The notes: generated by a model from the sequence alone, not told the origin. A DNA stretch of 64,000 nucleotides from Candidimonas nitroreducens (GCF_002209565.1 NZ_NJIH01000015.1:62001-126000); one strand, 5' to 3'; counted from the stretch's first letter, positions 45,810 through 57,065 are shown. A program made the numbers and translations.

Positions 45810-46518
45810 AGATCTGCACAAGTCCTTCGACCACCACGAGATCCTCAAGGGGATCACGAATCACGTGGAAGAGAAGGAAGTTGTCGTGGTCATCGGCCCC
45901 TCGGGCAGCGGCAAGAGCACGTTTCTGCGCTGCCTCAACGGCCTCGAAGTCGCCAGCAGCGGTGAAATCGAGGTGGCCGGCATGAGCCTTACCGACCCCA
46001 AGACCAATATCCACCAACTGCGCCAGCACGTGGGCATGGTGTTCCAGCAGTTCAATCTGTTCAAGCACCTGACCATACTCGAGAACATCACCATAGGCCC
46101 GCGCAAGGTCAAGAAGATGTCGCTCGAAGACAGCAACCGCAAGGCCCGTGAATTGCTTGCCAAGGTCGGCCTGTCGGGCAAGGAAGACAGCTATCCCGAC
46201 CAGCTGTCCGGCGGCCAGCAGCAGCGCGTGGCCATTGCACGGGCGCTGGCCATGGGCCCCGAGGTCATGCTGTTCGACGAACCCACCTCGGCGCTGGATC
46301 CCGAAATGGTGGGCGAGGTACTGCAGGTCATGAAGGCGCTGGCGGTCGAAGGCATGACGATGGTGGTGGTCACGCACGAAATGGGTTTCGCGCGCGAGGT
46401 CGGAGACCGGGTCATATTCATGGACGACGGCTACATCGTGGAAGAGGGCAGCCCGCAAGACATATTCACCAATCCGCAGATGGATCGCACCAAGAACTTT
46501 CTGGCCAAAGTCCTGTAG
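45796..46518 (+). CDS. Polar amino-acid ABC transporter, ATPase
   Basis: 240 residues from a TTG start (GAGGAGGcttcaag before it), inside the permease end. Walker [11 protein letters not shown]-loop VFQQFNLF, signature [15 protein letters not shown], Walker [15 protein letters not shown] and H-loop VVTHEMGFA are all intact. GlnQ/HisP type, drives uptake of the bound amino acid. Operon of three genes ends here at a long hairpin. Confidence 0.96.
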   Translation: MINVKDLHKSFDHHEILKGITNHVEEKEVVVVIGPSGSGKSTFLRCLNGLEVASSGEIEVAGMSLTDPKTNIHQLRQHVGMVFQQFNLFKHLTILENITIGPRKVKKMSLEDSNRKARELLAKVGLSGKEDSYPDQLSGGQQQRVAIARALAMGPEVMLFDEPTSALDPEMVGEVLQVMKALAVEGMTMVVVTHEMGFAREVGDRVIFMDDGYIVEEGSPQDIFTNPQMDRTKNFLAKVL

Positions 46519-46533
46519 CGATCCCGGCAACAG

Positions 46534-46587
46534 TCAGGGCCTGTGCACACCAAAAGGGAAGCCCTTTGGGGTGTGGACAGGCCCTGA
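46534..46587. terminator. Long bidirectional hairpin between convergent operons
   Basis: 46534-46558 pairs with 46562-46587 through a near-perfect ~25-bp stem and a 3-base loop: TCAGGGCCTGTGC at the base and AAAAGGG/CCCTTT at the top. It lies between the ABC ATPase (+) and a Bug gene (-). No long U-run. It may terminate both operons or be a REP-like element. Confidence 0.65.
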
Positions 46588-46604
46588 TGCATTGGCGCCC
46601 TACG

Positions 46605-47603
46605 TCAGCCCGCGGTGATGTGGGCCGCTTCGATGATTTGCTTGTAGCGGGCCGTTTCGGAATCGATGTAGGCGGTGAAGTCCGGTGAATTCTTATAGGC
46701 CGACTCGAAGCCCATCGCCTTCAGCCGCTGCTGCATGGCGGGCGTATCCATGATGTGGGCCGCGGCGGTCTCGAGCTGCTTCAGAATGGGGGCGGGCAGT
46801 GCGGCCGGGGCCCACAGGCCATACCAGGAATAGAATTCGAAGTCTTTCATGCCGGCTTCGCGCATGGTGGGCACGTCGGGCAGCAGCGGGCTGCGTTCGG
46901 CGCCGGTTACCGCCAGCGCGCGCAGCTTGCCGCTTTGCACCTGCGGCAGCGACGACAGCATGGGATCCATGATGGCCGAGACTTGTCCGCCAACCATGTC
47001 CTGCAGCGCCGGCCCGGCTCCCTTGTAGAGCACGATGGGTACCTTGGAAATATGGGCTTCGTGCAGGAATTGCGCCGCGGCCAGATGGCCTGCAGAGCCG
47101 AAGCCGCTGGTGGCGAAGCTGAATTTGTCCGGATCGGCCTTGAGCTGGTCGACGAATTGCGCAACCGTGTGGGCCTGCACCTTGGGGTTGACGCTGAAGA
47201 TCAGCGCGCCCTTGGCCAGCATGCTGACCGCGGTGAAATCCTTGACCGCGTCGAAGCTGATGGTCTTCTTGTACAGCAGCGGGTTGATGGAGTGGATGGA
47301 GGCGTTGATGTAGAGTGTGTAGCCGTCCGGCTTGGAGCGCGCCACATGGGCTGCGCCGATCATGCCCGACGCGCCGGGGCGGTTCTCTACCACTACGGAT
47401 GTATGCAGCTCGTTCTTGAGTTTGTCGGCGAATATGCGCGCAACCCCGTCCACGGATCCGCCGGGCGGCTGCGGGACGACGATGGTGATCGTGCGCGACG
47501 GATAGTCGGACTGGGCCAGGGCGGGCGCGGCCAGTACGGTGGCGGCCACGCCGGCCGCGCCTAGCGCGGCGTTCAAGAAGCTGCGTCGGGTCAGGTGTTT
47601 CAT
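46605..47603 (-). CDS. Bug/TctC-family tripartite tricarboxylate receptor
   Basis: 332 residues from ATG 47603 (MKHLTRRSFLNAALGAAG), 6 bp after AGGAAAtcc; an in-frame ATG at 47615 lacks a ribosome site. The RRSFLN start is TAT-like and is cleaved about residue 31. Motifs: VVPQPPGGSVDGVARI, VVVENRPGASGMIGAAH, KPDGYTLYIN, IVLYKGAGPALQD and GKLRALAVTGAERS. It follows the SDR gene on the same strand after two hairpins. Confidence 0.92.
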   Translation of the reverse strand: MKHLTRRSFLNAALGAAGVAATVLAAPALAQSDYPSRTITIVVPQPPGGSVDGVARIFADKLKNELHTSVVVENRPGASGMIGAAHVARSKPDGYTLYINASIHSINPLLYKKTISFDAVKDFTAVSMLAKGALIFSVNPKVQAHTVAQFVDQLKADPDKFSFATSGFGSAGHLAAAQFLHEAHISKVPIVLYKGAGPALQDMVGGQVSAIMDPMLSSLPQVQSGKLRALAVTGAERSPLLPDVPTMREAGMKDFEFYSWYGLWAPAALPAPILKQLETAAAHIMDTPAMQQRLKAMGFESAYKNSPDFTAYIDSETARYKQIIEAAHITAG

Positions 47604-47638
47604 GGATTTCCTCATATAAAAAATAAAAACGTCCCCAT

Positions 47639-47727
47639 GGCTTGTGTTGCGCACAAGCCTAGTTATTGGCTGCTGCTCGGGTGAAGATGGCTGCGGGCCG
47701 CGCGCGGACGCTTACGGGCCCGCAGCC
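47639..47727 (-). other. Two hairpins between SDR and Bug genes
   Basis: 47639-47646 pairs with 47652-47659 (8 bp, loop 5), and 47689-47699 pairs with 47717-47727 (11 bp, loop 17). Both stems are perfect. On the minus strand the smaller is followed by GGGGACGTTTTTA, so it could act as a partial terminator reducing Bug transcription, or separate transcripts. Confidence 0.55.
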
Positions 47728-47761
47728 GTGCGCCCCTTTGGAGGCGCGGCGTGGAAGGGCC

Positions 47762-48541
47762 TTAGAACGTGCCCGGGTACCCTCCGCCGTCTATCAACAG
47801 GTTTTGGCCCGTTATATAACCCGCGTGCGCCGAGCAAACGAAAGCGCATAGCGCGCCCAGTTCTTGCGGCTGCCCATAGCGGCCCGCGGGGTTGCCCCTG
47901 CCGCGCTCGTCCCAGAGCTGCTCGAAGGTCTTGCCGGTGCCCTCGAGCATGCCCTGGATGTGGCGGCGCTGTGCGTCGGTGTCGAACACCCCAGGCAGCA
48001 GGTTGTTGACGGTGACGTTGTGCCGCACGGTCTGCCGTGCCAGGCCGGCGACAAAGCCTACCAGCCCGGAGCGCGCGCCATTGGACAGGCCCATTTCGAG
48101 CTGCGGGGTTTTAACGCTGCGCGACACGATATTGACGATGCGCCCGAACTTGCGCTCGATCATGCCGTCGACCGTGCGGCGCATCATTTCGATGGGGCCT
48201 ATCATCATCGAGTCCAGCGCCTGGTGCCAGTCGTCCCGCGTCCATTTGCGAAAATCGCCAGGCGCCGGGCCGTCGGCGTTGTTCACCAGAATGTCCGGGG
48301 CGGGGCAGGCTTGCAGTGCCGAGTCGCGCCCCGCCTCGGTGGTGATGTCGGCTACGGTCACCCGCACCGGATTGCCCGTTTGCTCGCCGATTTCGGCTGC
48401 CGCTTGTTGCAGCGTGGCCAGCGTGCGTGCCGCGATGGTTACGTGCACGCCTTCCCGGGATAGCTGGAGCGCGCAGGCGCGCCCCATGCCGCGGCTGCCG
48501 CCGAAGATCAATGCGTGTTTGCCTTGGATACCGAGATCCAT
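47762..48541 (-). CDS. SDR-family protein lacking the YxxxK catalytic pair
   Basis: 259 residues with AGGAGactgattc before the ATG. The Rossmann loop FGGSRGMGRAC and NNADGPAPGD (an NNAG variant) are present, and the C-terminal GQNLLIDGG is typical. The catalytic Tyr-x-x-x-Lys reads SNGAR in LSNGARSGLVGF, with Ser and Arg at the Tyr and Lys positions. A standard proton-relay is therefore missing; the protein may use other chemistry or act in binding. It lies 17 bp after the DapA-like gene in the same operon. Confidence 0.88.
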   Translation of the reverse strand: MDLGIQGKHALIFGGSRGMGRACALQLSREGVHVTIAARTLATLQQAAAEIGEQTGNPVRVTVADITTEAGRDSALQACPAPDILVNNADGPAPGDFRKWTRDDWHQALDSMMIGPIEMMRRTVDGMIERKFGRIVNIVSRSVKTPQLEMGLSNGARSGLVGFVAGLARQTVRHNVTVNNLLPGVFDTDAQRRHIQGMLEGTGKTFEQLWDERGRGNPAGRYGQPQELGALCAFVCSAHAGYITGQNLLIDGGGYPGTF

Positions 48542-48558
48542 GAATCAGTCTCCTGAGA

Positions 48559-49494
48559 TTAGGCGGCTTTCAGTTCGCGCGAGCTCCAGCCGTACTTCTT
48601 GTCCAGCCCCAGTTCGCGCACCGCGCGCAGGCCCTGCTGCAGCGCTTCTTCGGGCAGCGCCTTCAGGGGCTTGCGCAGCTCGCCCGCAGGCAGCCCCACC
48701 GCCTTGAGCAGCGACTTGATCGCCACCGGATTGATGGCCGAATACGAGAAATGCAGCATCGGCAGCATCTGCAGATAGGTTTCGCGGAAACTGACCGACA
48801 CCTCCGGCGTGGCCCAGGGCCGCGAGATCGTGGCCATCTCGGCCGGCGCGATGTTGCCGGTCATGTTGGCCGTACCGTGCCCGCCCAGGCTCATCGTCGG
48901 CACCACCAGCCCCAGGTTGGGCGAATCGCAGCACATCACCGCCACGTCGGGGCGCGCGTGCAGCACCTGCGCCACCTGCCCCACGCGCGTGGTCGATTCC
49001 TTGTGCACTACGTAGTTCGGGTGCTTGAAGATGCGCAGCAGATTGCTCCAGTGCAGGTCGGTCTTGACCCGCGGTGGATTGTTGTAGATGCCCAGCGGCA
49101 GGTCGGTCGCATCGGCCACTTCCAGGAAGTAGTCTTCGATGTCGGCTTCCGAGCCGCAGATGTACGCCGGTGCGGCCAGGATCGCCCCGTCGGCGCCGTT
49201 GGCGCGCGCAAAACGCAGGTAATCTATGGTGGTCTCGGTATTATTGCCGGTGCAGCCATAGAAGAACTTCATCTTGCCGCTTTTCATCTTGGCCGTCTCG
49301 GCGATGATCTGCTGGCGCTCTTGCTGCGACAGCATCGACACTTCGCCGGTCGAGCCCATGATGAGCACGGCCGCGGTGCCGTGATCTTCCTGGAATTTCA
49401 GCAGGGTGCGGAAACCTTCGAAATCCACCGTCCCGTTGCGGTTGAAAGGGGTAATGAGAGCCACGAAGGATCCTTCGATCTTCATCTTAGCCAT
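48559..49494 (-). CDS. DapA/N-acetylneuraminate lyase-family aldolase
   Basis: 311 residues. TIM-barrel Schiff-base lyase: Lys165 in VVHKESTTR is the catalytic lysine, Tyr137 in LGIYNNPPR the partner, and MGSTGEVSMLSQQER the GxxGE site. The true dapA gene is usually elsewhere. Location with an SDR and a Bug receptor suggests a catabolic aldolase or dehydratase for an imported oxo acid (such as a sugar acid). It starts the operon that ends with the Bug gene. Confidence 0.88.
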   Translation of the reverse strand: MAKMKIEGSFVALITPFNRNGTVDFEGFRTLLKFQEDHGTAAVLIMGSTGEVSMLSQQERQQIIAETAKMKSGKMKFFYGCTGNNTETTIDYLRFARANGADGAILAAPAYICGSEADIEDYFLEVADATDLPLGIYNNPPRVKTDLHWSNLLRIFKHPNYVVHKESTTRVGQVAQVLHARPDVAVMCCDSPNLGLVVPTMSLGGHGTANMTGNIAPAEMATISRPWATPEVSVSFRETYLQMLPMLHFSYSAINPVAIKSLLKAVGLPAGELRKPLKALPEEALQQGLRAVRELGLDKKYGWSSRELKAA

Positions 49495-49624
49495 TGCGAT
49501 TTCTCCGATAATGAATAAATATTTGTAGCAAACAACCCGGCGGAGGCGTTGGGGCCTGTTGGCACTAAACCCAATTCTGCCAGATCTGGCTTGGCAGCGT
49601 GGTTTCGATACGCAGTTTTAGACC

Positions 49625-50821
49625 CTAGGCCACCAGCAGCTGCGCTTGCGTCCGTTCCAGCACTGTGAGCCCTTGCTCCAGATCCGCGACCAGGTCGGCG
49701 GGATCCTCCAGGCCGATATGCAGGCGCAGCGCCTGGCCCGTGTAGGGCCACTGGGTCGCGCTGCGGTCGCCGGACGGGTCGAAGGGGATGATCAGGCTTT
49801 CGTAGCCGCCCCACGAAAAACCGATGCCGAACAGCTGCAGGCTGTCGATGAAGGCTTCCACGGCTGCCGCCGGCGCAGGCTTCAGCACTATGGCGAACAG
49901 TCCGCAGGCTCCCAGGAAGTCGCGCTTCCACAACTCGTGCCCGGGGTGGCTGGGCAGAGCCGGGTGCAATACTTTTTCGACCTCGGGGCGGCTCTCCAGC
50001 CATGTCGCGATTTCCACCGCCGATTTCCAGTGCTGCTGCAGCCGCACGTTCATGGTGCGCAGGCCGCGCAGCGCAAGATACGTGTCGTCGGGGCCCGCGG
50101 TCTGGCCCATGTCCTGGGTGGTGCGCTTGATGAGCGGCCACATTTCTTCCGTGCAAGTGACGATGCCGAGCATGGCGTCGGAGTGGCCAACAATGTACTT
50201 GGTGGCAGCCTGGATGGACACGTCGACGCCGTGTTCAAAAGGCTTGAAGAACAGCGGGGTGCCCCAGGTGTTGTCCATGAGCACTTTGGCGCCGTGGCGG
50301 TGCGCGGCGGCGGCGATGGCGGGAATGTCCTGCACCTCGAAGGTCTCGGATCCGGGCGACTCTACGTAGACGACACGCGTATTGGGCTGGATGCTGGCCT
50401 CGATGCCGGCGCCGACGGCGGGGTCGTAGATCGTGAATTCCACGCCGTAGCGGCCCAGCACCCGGGTCAGGAAGTCTCGGGTAGGCGTGTAGGCGCTGTC
50501 GGTAAGCAGGACATGGTCGCCGGCCGACAGCAGGGACGTAAGCGCCGTCGCGCAGGCGGCCAGGCCCGAGGGGTAGACCTGCGAACGGAACCCGCCTTCC
50601 AGTTCGGCGATGGCTTCTTGCAGCGCGTGGTGGGTGGGGGTGCCATAGCGGCCATAAGTGCTGACACCGGGCTCGTTGGCGGCGCGCCGCTTGATCTTGT
50701 CTTTCAATTCCGCCATCGAGCCGTGCAAGATGGTCGAACCGCGAAAGACGGGCGTGTTTACCATTCCGGCGTAACGCTCCGGATGCCTGCCGGCCGTAAC
50801 TAATTGCGTGTGCTCTTTCAT
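49625..50821 (-). CDS. metC: Cystathionine beta-lyase-type PLP enzyme
   Basis: 398 residues from ATG 50821; upstream in-frame residues are unlike the family. Cys/Met metabolism PLP fold: YGRYGTPTHHALQ, SGLAACATALTSLLSAGDH, the PLP lysine in ATKYIVGHSDAM and GHSDAMLGI. It splits cystathionine to homocysteine, pyruvate and ammonia; a related activity such as cystathionine gamma-lyase cannot be excluded. Monocistronic, 130 bp upstream of the DapA-like gene on the minus strand. Confidence 0.85.
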   Translation of the reverse strand: MKEHTQLVTAGRHPERYAGMVNTPVFRGSTILHGSMAELKDKIKRRAANEPGVSTYGRYGTPTHHALQEAIAELEGGFRSQVYPSGLAACATALTSLLSAGDHVLLTDSAYTPTRDFLTRVLGRYGVEFTIYDPAVGAGIEASIQPNTRVVYVESPGSETFEVQDIPAIAAAAHRHGAKVLMDNTWGTPLFFKPFEHGVDVSIQAATKYIVGHSDAMLGIVTCTEEMWPLIKRTTQDMGQTAGPDDTYLALRGLRTMNVRLQQHWKSAVEIATWLESRPEVEKVLHPALPSHPGHELWKRDFLGACGLFAIVLKPAPAAAVEAFIDSLQLFGIGFSWGGYESLIIPFDPSGDRSATQWPYTGQALRLHIGLEDPADLVADLEQGLTVLERTQAQLLVA

Positions 50822-50982
50822 GCTGCCTGCTGTCCTTTTCGATGATGCCCGCCGACGCGGCAAACGGGTCGGCAAGGGCGTTATGGCGTGCCCGGAACGG
50901 GGCGGATTCAGCATAAAGTGTAGGGTGGATGCCCGATAATTTTTTTCTGTTTTTGGCATGCCTGAGGCTGAAAATGGAAAAA

Positions 50983-52419
50983 TTATTCCACCGCCTTGGC
51001 CATGTCCTCCACGACCTTTTTGGCGTCGCCGAAGACCATCATGGTCTTGTCGAGGTAGAACAGCTCGTTTTCCAGGCCCGCATAGCCCGCCGCCATCGAC
51101 CGCTTGTTGACGATGACCGTGCGCGCCCTGTAGGCCTCCAGGATCGGCATGCCGGCAATCGGCGACTTGGGGTCGTTCTTGGCGGCGGGGTTGACCACGT
51201 CATTCGCGCCCAGCACCAGCACCACGTCGACCTGGCCGAAGTCAGAGTTGATGTCATCCATTTCGAACACCTGGTCGTAGGGCACTTCGGCTTCGGCCAG
51301 CAGTACGTTCATATGCCCGGGCATGCGCCCGGCCACCGGGTGGATGGCGTACTTGACGTCCACGCCCTTGGCGGCCAGCTTGGTGGTGAGTTCCTTCAGC
51401 GAGTGCTGGGCACGTGCCACGGCCAGCCCATAGCCGGGAACGATCACCACCGTCTCGGCGTTGGCCAGCATGAAAGCCGCGTCGTCCGGGCTGCCCGACT
51501 TGACGCTGCGCTGCTGCTGTTGCGGGCTCGCGCCTGCCGCGCCCGCCGCATCGCTGCCGAATCCGCCCAGGATCACGTTGAAGAACGAACGGTTCATGGC
51601 CTTGCACATGATGTAGGACAGGATCGCCCCCGAGGAGCCCACCAGCGAGCCGGCAATGATCAGCATGGGGTTGTTCAGCGAGAAGCCGATTCCGGCCGCC
51701 GCCCAGCCCGAGTAGCTGTTCAGCATCGACACGACCACCGGCATGTCGGCGCCGCCGATGGGAATGATGATGAGCACGCCCAGCACGAAGGCGAGAGCGG
51801 CCATGGCCACATACGGCAGCCATAGCTGAGTGGCGGCGAACCACACGCCGCAGCCCAGCATGGCGGCTGCCAGCAGCAGGTTCAGCATGTGCTGTCCCGC
51901 GAATACGACCGGGGCGCCGCGGAACACGCGCAGCTTGTAGCGGCCCGACAGCTTGCCGAAGGCAATGACCGAGCCCGAGAAGGTGATGGCGCCGACGAAG
52001 GTGCCGATGAACAGTTCGATGCGGTTGCCGGTGGGGATGGGCTGGCCGGGTGCGGCGATGGCAAAGGCGTGCGGCTCGGCCACCGCCGCAATGGCGATGC
52101 ATACCGCGGCCAGGCCGATCATGCTGTGCATGAAAGCGACCAGCTCGGGCATCTTGGTCATTTCGACGCGCCTGGTCATGATGGTGCCGGCCGTGCCGCC
52201 CAGCAGCAGTCCCAGGCCCACCCATCCCAGGCCGGCGGCGGGCGTGCTGCCCAGTTTGACCGTGAGCGCCGCCGTGGTCAGCACGGCGATGGCCATGCCC
52301 GCCATGCCGAAGGTATTGCCCAGGCGCGATGTGGCAGGGTGGGACAGCCCTTTCAGGGCCTGGATGAAGCACACCGAGGCGATCAGATACAACAGAGTGA
52401 CGACATTGAGCGATAACAT
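50983..52419 (-). CDS. pntB: NAD(P) transhydrogenase, beta subunit
   Basis: 478 residues. About nine membrane helices are followed by the NADP(H)-binding domain III (from about residue 300, VIVPGYGLAVARAQHSLKEL). The conserved KRSMAAGYAGLENELF lies at the C-terminus. Proton-translocating enzyme that makes NADPH from NADH. Its ATG overlaps the pntAB stop by one base (TGATG). Last gene of pntAA-pntAB-pntB. Confidence 0.96.
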   Translation of the reverse strand: MLSLNVVTLLYLIASVCFIQALKGLSHPATSRLGNTFGMAGMAIAVLTTAALTVKLGSTPAAGLGWVGLGLLLGGTAGTIMTRRVEMTKMPELVAFMHSMIGLAAVCIAIAAVAEPHAFAIAAPGQPIPTGNRIELFIGTFVGAITFSGSVIAFGKLSGRYKLRVFRGAPVVFAGQHMLNLLLAAAMLGCGVWFAATQLWLPYVAMAALAFVLGVLIIIPIGGADMPVVVSMLNSYSGWAAAGIGFSLNNPMLIIAGSLVGSSGAILSYIMCKAMNRSFFNVILGGFGSDAAGAAGASPQQQQRSVKSGSPDDAAFMLANAETVVIVPGYGLAVARAQHSLKELTTKLAAKGVDVKYAIHPVAGRMPGHMNVLLAEAEVPYDQVFEMDDINSDFGQVDVVLVLGANDVVNPAAKNDPKSPIAGMPILEAYRARTVIVNKRSMAAGYAGLENELFYLDKTMMVFGDAKKVVEDMAKAVE

Positions 52420-52745
52420 CAGCGGGCCTCCTGCCTGGCGGATGTGGCCACGGGCCTGGCCTTTTTACGGAACATCTGCAGCATGCGGCGGGTAACCAGG
52501 AAGCCGCCGAACACGTTTACCGCCGCCAGCGCCACGGCCACCACGCCCATGGCCTTGCCCAGGCCGGTGTCGGTCAGCGCGGCCGCCAGCATGGCGCCGA
52601 CGATGATGATGGCCGAGATCGCATTGGTCACCGCCATCAGCGGGGTATGCAGGGCCGGCGTCACGTTCCAGACGACGTGATAGCCCACATAGATGGCCAG
52701 CACGAAGATGATCAGGTTGATGACGGTATGGTTGAGCAGTTCCAT
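52419..52745 (-). CDS. pntAB: NAD(P) transhydrogenase, membrane part of alpha subunit
   Basis: 108 residues with about three membrane helices ([17 protein letters not shown], then [16 protein letters not shown] and [18 protein letters not shown]). In E. coli this part is fused to PntA; here it is separate. Start and stop each overlap neighbours by one base (TAATG and TGATG), giving tight coupling. It supplies part of the proton channel. Confidence 0.94.
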   Translation of the reverse strand: MELLNHTVINLIIFVLAIYVGYHVVWNVTPALHTPLMAVTNAISAIIIVGAMLAAALTDTGLGKAMGVVAVALAAVNVFGGFLVTRRMLQMFRKKARPVATSARQEAR

Positions 52746-53872
52746 TACTTTTTCCTTAGTACAGTGCGTGCTTCGCACACCATGCAGGCCGCGACGATTT
52801 CGTCTTCCCGCTGGATGGCCGGGGTACCGTCCTGGGCTATCACCAGCTTCAGGAAGTCCAGCAGGTTGCGCGCATACAGCGCCGAGGCGTCGGTGGGCAC
52901 CAGCGCCGGCAGGTTGCTGTAGCCGATGAGGCTGACACCGTGCTTTTGCACGATGCGGTCTTTTTCCGACAGCGGGCAGTTGCCGCCGCGCTCGACCGCC
53001 AGGTCGACGATGACCGAGCCGGGCTTCATGGCGTGCACGGTTTCTTCGGCGATGAGCACCGGCGCAGGGCGCCCCGGGATCAGCGCGGTGCTGATGACGA
53101 TGTCGGCCTGAGCGCAGCGCTGCGAAACCAGCGCCGCCTGGCGCGCCATCCAGGCCGCCGGCATGGGCCGCGCGTAGCCGCCGACGCCTTGGGCGATCTC
53201 GCGCTCTTCGTCGGTCTCGAAGGGCACGTCGATGAACTTGGCGCCCAGCGATTCGATCTGTTCTTTGGCGGCCGGACGCACGTCGGAGGCCTCGACCATG
53301 GCGCCCAGGCGCTTGGCGGTGGCAATGGCCTGCAGGCCGGCCACGCCGGCGCCCAGCACCACGACGCGGGCCGCCTTGAGCGTGCCGGCCGCGGTCATCA
53401 TCATGGGAAACAGCCGCCCGTACTGGTTGGCCGCCAGCAGCACCGCCTTGTAGCCGGCCAGGTTGGCCTGCGAGGACAGCACGTCCAGGCTTTGCGCACG
53501 CGTGATGCGTGGCGCGGCCTCGAGCGCAAAGGCGGTGACCCCCGTCGAGGCCAGGTGCTGCAGGCCCTCGAAGTCGTAGGGGTCGAGCATGCCCAGCAGC
53601 AGCTGGCCATCGCGCAGCAGCGCGAGTTCGTGCTGCTGCGGCGCCCGAACCTTGAGGATCGCTTCGGCTTGCCCGTAGACGCCGGCGGCGTCCGCCACCA
53701 GCGTGGCGCCGCAGTCCGCATAGGCTGCGTCGGGGTAGCTGGCCGGTTGCCCCGCGCCGGCCTGCACCAGCACCTGGTTGGCGCCGCCCGCCGCCAGCTT
53801 CTTGACAGTTTCGGGCGTAGCGGCGACACGTGTTTCCCCCGGCCGTGTCTCGGTCGGGATTCCGACTTTCAT
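52745..53872 (-). CDS. pntAA: NAD(P) transhydrogenase, alpha subunit NAD-binding part
   Basis: 375 residues. Domain [19 protein letters not shown] at the N-terminus, [20 protein letters not shown] as the NAD loop and [17 protein letters not shown] as the conserved region. It binds NAD(H) in the cytoplasm and docks on PntB. First of the three transhydrogenase genes; the DUF1684 gene ends 42 bp upstream on the same strand. Confidence 0.96.
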   Translation of the reverse strand: MKVGIPTETRPGETRVAATPETVKKLAAGGANQVLVQAGAGQPASYPDAAYADCGATLVADAAGVYGQAEAILKVRAPQQHELALLRDGQLLLGMLDPYDFEGLQHLASTGVTAFALEAAPRITRAQSLDVLSSQANLAGYKAVLLAANQYGRLFPMMMTAAGTLKAARVVVLGAGVAGLQAIATAKRLGAMVEASDVRPAAKEQIESLGAKFIDVPFETDEEREIAQGVGGYARPMPAAWMARQAALVSQRCAQADIVISTALIPGRPAPVLIAEETVHAMKPGSVIVDLAVERGGNCPLSEKDRIVQKHGVSLIGYSNLPALVPTDASALYARNLLDFLKLVIAQDGTPAIQREDEIVAACMVCEARTVLRKK

Positions 53873-53914
53873 GAAACTCTCCTTGTTGCGTTAAGGCGCT
53901 ATAAGCCCGAGGCC

Positions 53915-54811
53915 TTAGCCCTTGTAGGTGGATATGCGCTCGTGAGGCACGGGGGGCGTGTATTCCCCGGCGGGCACTCGGAAGGGCAGCCTGCTGCCCG
54001 CCGGGGTGGAGGGGCAGGCGACGAAAGTCGACAATGCGCAGGGAAACGAGACGGCGCGATTGAAGTCCAGCGCCGTCAGGGCTTCGAGCTCGGCCTGGTC
54101 GGCGAACTTGATGATTCTGCCCCCGCCATAGGTTTCTTTGCCGTTGGTCTGGTCGCCGAAATGGACGTAGCAGTAATTGCTGAAGTACCCGGTAGACTGG
54201 CTGCCGGCGCGGTGGCCGCTGACCTCGAGGCTGAAGGCCTGGCCGTTTATCGTGAGTTCGATGTGGCCGATCGTGAAGCTGGCTTCGTAGACGCTGTCGT
54301 CGACCGTGGGCACGTTGTGCAGCTCGATATGCGCCGCCACGAATTTCGCCGGAACCACCCATGCCTCGCTCAGGGGGAAGGTCTCGATATCGTCGAAGCG
54401 TTTGCGTGCAGCCTCTTGCGGGTCTCTGACACGGATCGCGTGGATCGTCTCGCCCCGGGAGTTCACGCGGGTGATCGTCTCCACCTCGAGATCTTCGTAG
54501 AACAGGGCGACGGCCGAGCCGGTGCCCGAGTTCTTGTTGTAGCCGTGGGGAATATGGGTCGGGCCTTTTGCTTGCTTGCCGTCGACGCTCAGGAATTCTC
54601 CTTTTGCGGCGCGTTCCGGATCGGGGTGGTAATAAATCTCCCCGTCTTTCAGCAGCCACTGTCCGGGGACGAACTCGGAGGTATACAGTTCCCCCTCGGT
54701 CAGCCAATCCTGGCAGACGACCGACAGGAAGCCGTGGGGACGGTTCAAATCCTTTATCCGATCGTCATGCCATTGTTGCCATGCGGCGATGTATTCTGTA
54801 GAGAGAGCCAT
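53915..54811 (-). CDS. DUF1684 protein
   Basis: 298 residues. Family recognisable from [25 protein letters not shown]-like acid stretch, the central strand [65 protein letters not shown]. The tail strands are typical of the domain. Enzymatic role unknown. Located between trxB and pntAA, all on the minus strand, so it may be expressed with the redox genes. Confidence 0.85.
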   Translation of the reverse strand: MALSTEYIAAWQQWHDDRIKDLNRPHGFLSVVCQDWLTEGELYTSEFVPGQWLLKDGEIYYHPDPERAAKGEFLSVDGKQAKGPTHIPHGYNKNSGTGSAVALFYEDLEVETITRVNSRGETIHAIRVRDPQEAARKRFDDIETFPLSEAWVVPAKFVAAHIELHNVPTVDDSVYEASFTIGHIELTINGQAFSLEVSGHRAGSQSTGYFSNYCYVHFGDQTNGKETYGGGRIIKFADQAELEALTALDFNRAVSFPCALSTFVACPSTPAGSRLPFRVPAGEYTPPVPHERISTYKG

Positions 54812-54941
54812 GATTGCCTTCTGTATCGAGTAAAAAACAAGGGGGCTTGAACGGAACGAGCAGCTGTGTCCGTGGGTGCGCGCCGGGCCTCAAGCGGGGT
54901 CGTACGCAGGCCGCACCCATAGCCTGTCGGGGTGATGCAAT

Positions 54942-55973
<1,032 letters not shown>

Positions 55974-56153
55974 TTATAGATACTGCCCGGTGTCAACAAG
56001 AACCGTTTTTAGTGATTTGTGTTCTCTTGAAAGCAACGCAGTGCGTTTTTCATCTGGATAAATGTCAACGCAGAGACTAAAGTAGGGCAGTGCCGCGGCA
56101 TCTTGCGCCGGCACCCATATCGTTTCCCACCCATCCAAGTGCAGGTAATCGCC

Positions 56154-57065
56154 ATGTACGCCCTGTCTCCGTTCTTGCGCTACTTTGAAGAAGTTGCCGT
56201 GCAAGGCTCCGTGCGCCGTGCGGCGGAACGCCTGTATATCGCCCCATCGGCGGTTACACGCCAGATCAAGGCATTCGAAGAGATGCTGGGCGTGCCCCTG
56301 TTCGAACGCCTGCCCAGGGGCGTGCGCCTTACTCCCACCGGTGAGCTCATGCTTGCCAGCGTCCGGCGCCTGCACAGTGAGTTCGAAGAGGCCCTGGCCC
56401 AGGCCGATGCCTTGAAAGGCCTGCGCTGGGGCAAGGTGCGGATCGGCGTGCTGCAGTACCTGAGCGAGCGATTCATCCCGTCTTTCGTCGCGGCGACGAA
56501 TAAAACCCATCCCGGCATATCGTTTGCCATCCACATTGCCAATTCCGAGCAAATAGCCCATCTGGTGGAAACCGGCGAGCTGGATATCGGCTTATGCTGG
56601 GCGCCGCCGCCTACGGCGCTGCTTGCCCGGGTGCGCACGGCCGCAATCCCGATAGGTGCGGTGGTGCCGGCCGGACATGCGCTGGCGAAGAAGCGGCGCA
56701 TCCCGTTTCATGAATGCGCCGGCTATCCGCTGATACTGCCCACCGCGGAAATGGAATTGCGGCGTATGCTGGACGGCCTGCACAATGGCATGTCCGGGCG
56801 CATCACGCCGCTGCTCGAGACCAATTCCATTTTTGCCATGCGCCAGCTGGTGCGCGATGGCAGCGGCGTGGCGATCATGACCCGCATGTCCATCCTGGAC
56901 GAGATCAAGCGGGGCGAGCTGGTTCACGTTCCGCTGTCGGATCCGCACGCGCGATCGATGCAGCTTTCCTTGCTGGTGCGAACCGGGCGCGACCTGCCCG
57001 CCGCGGCTGCCGCATTGCTCGACAGGCTGCAGGCAAGCTTCGATGCCTATGCGGGCGTCGCTTAG
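56154..57065 (+). CDS. LysR-family transcriptional regulator, divergent from trxB
   Basis: 303 residues from ATG 56154 (MYALSPFLRYFEEVAVQGSV). HTH VRRAAERLYIAPSAVTRQI; the effector domain is full length. It is divergent from trxB and convergent with dadA. Its target is uncertain; dadA is a candidate if it serves amino-acid catabolism, but nothing in the sequence decides. Confidence 0.9.
   Translation: MYALSPFLRYFEEVAVQGSVRRAAERLYIAPSAVTRQIKAFEEMLGVPLFERLPRGVRLTPTGELMLASVRRLHSEFEEALAQADALKGLRWGKVRIGVLQYLSERFIPSFVAATNKTHPGISFAIHIANSEQIAHLVETGELDIGLCWAPPPTALLARVRTAAIPIGAVVPAGHALAKKRRIPFHECAGYPLILPTAEMELRRMLDGLHNGMSGRITPLLETNSIFAMRQLVRDGSGVAIMTRMSILDEIKRGELVHVPLSDPHARSMQLSLLVRTGRDLPAAAAALLDRLQASFDAYAGVA

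Noticed and set aside
52940-54850. 636-codon ORF opposite pntAA and DUF1684
   Set aside because: Opposes two well-supported genes and resembles no protein family.
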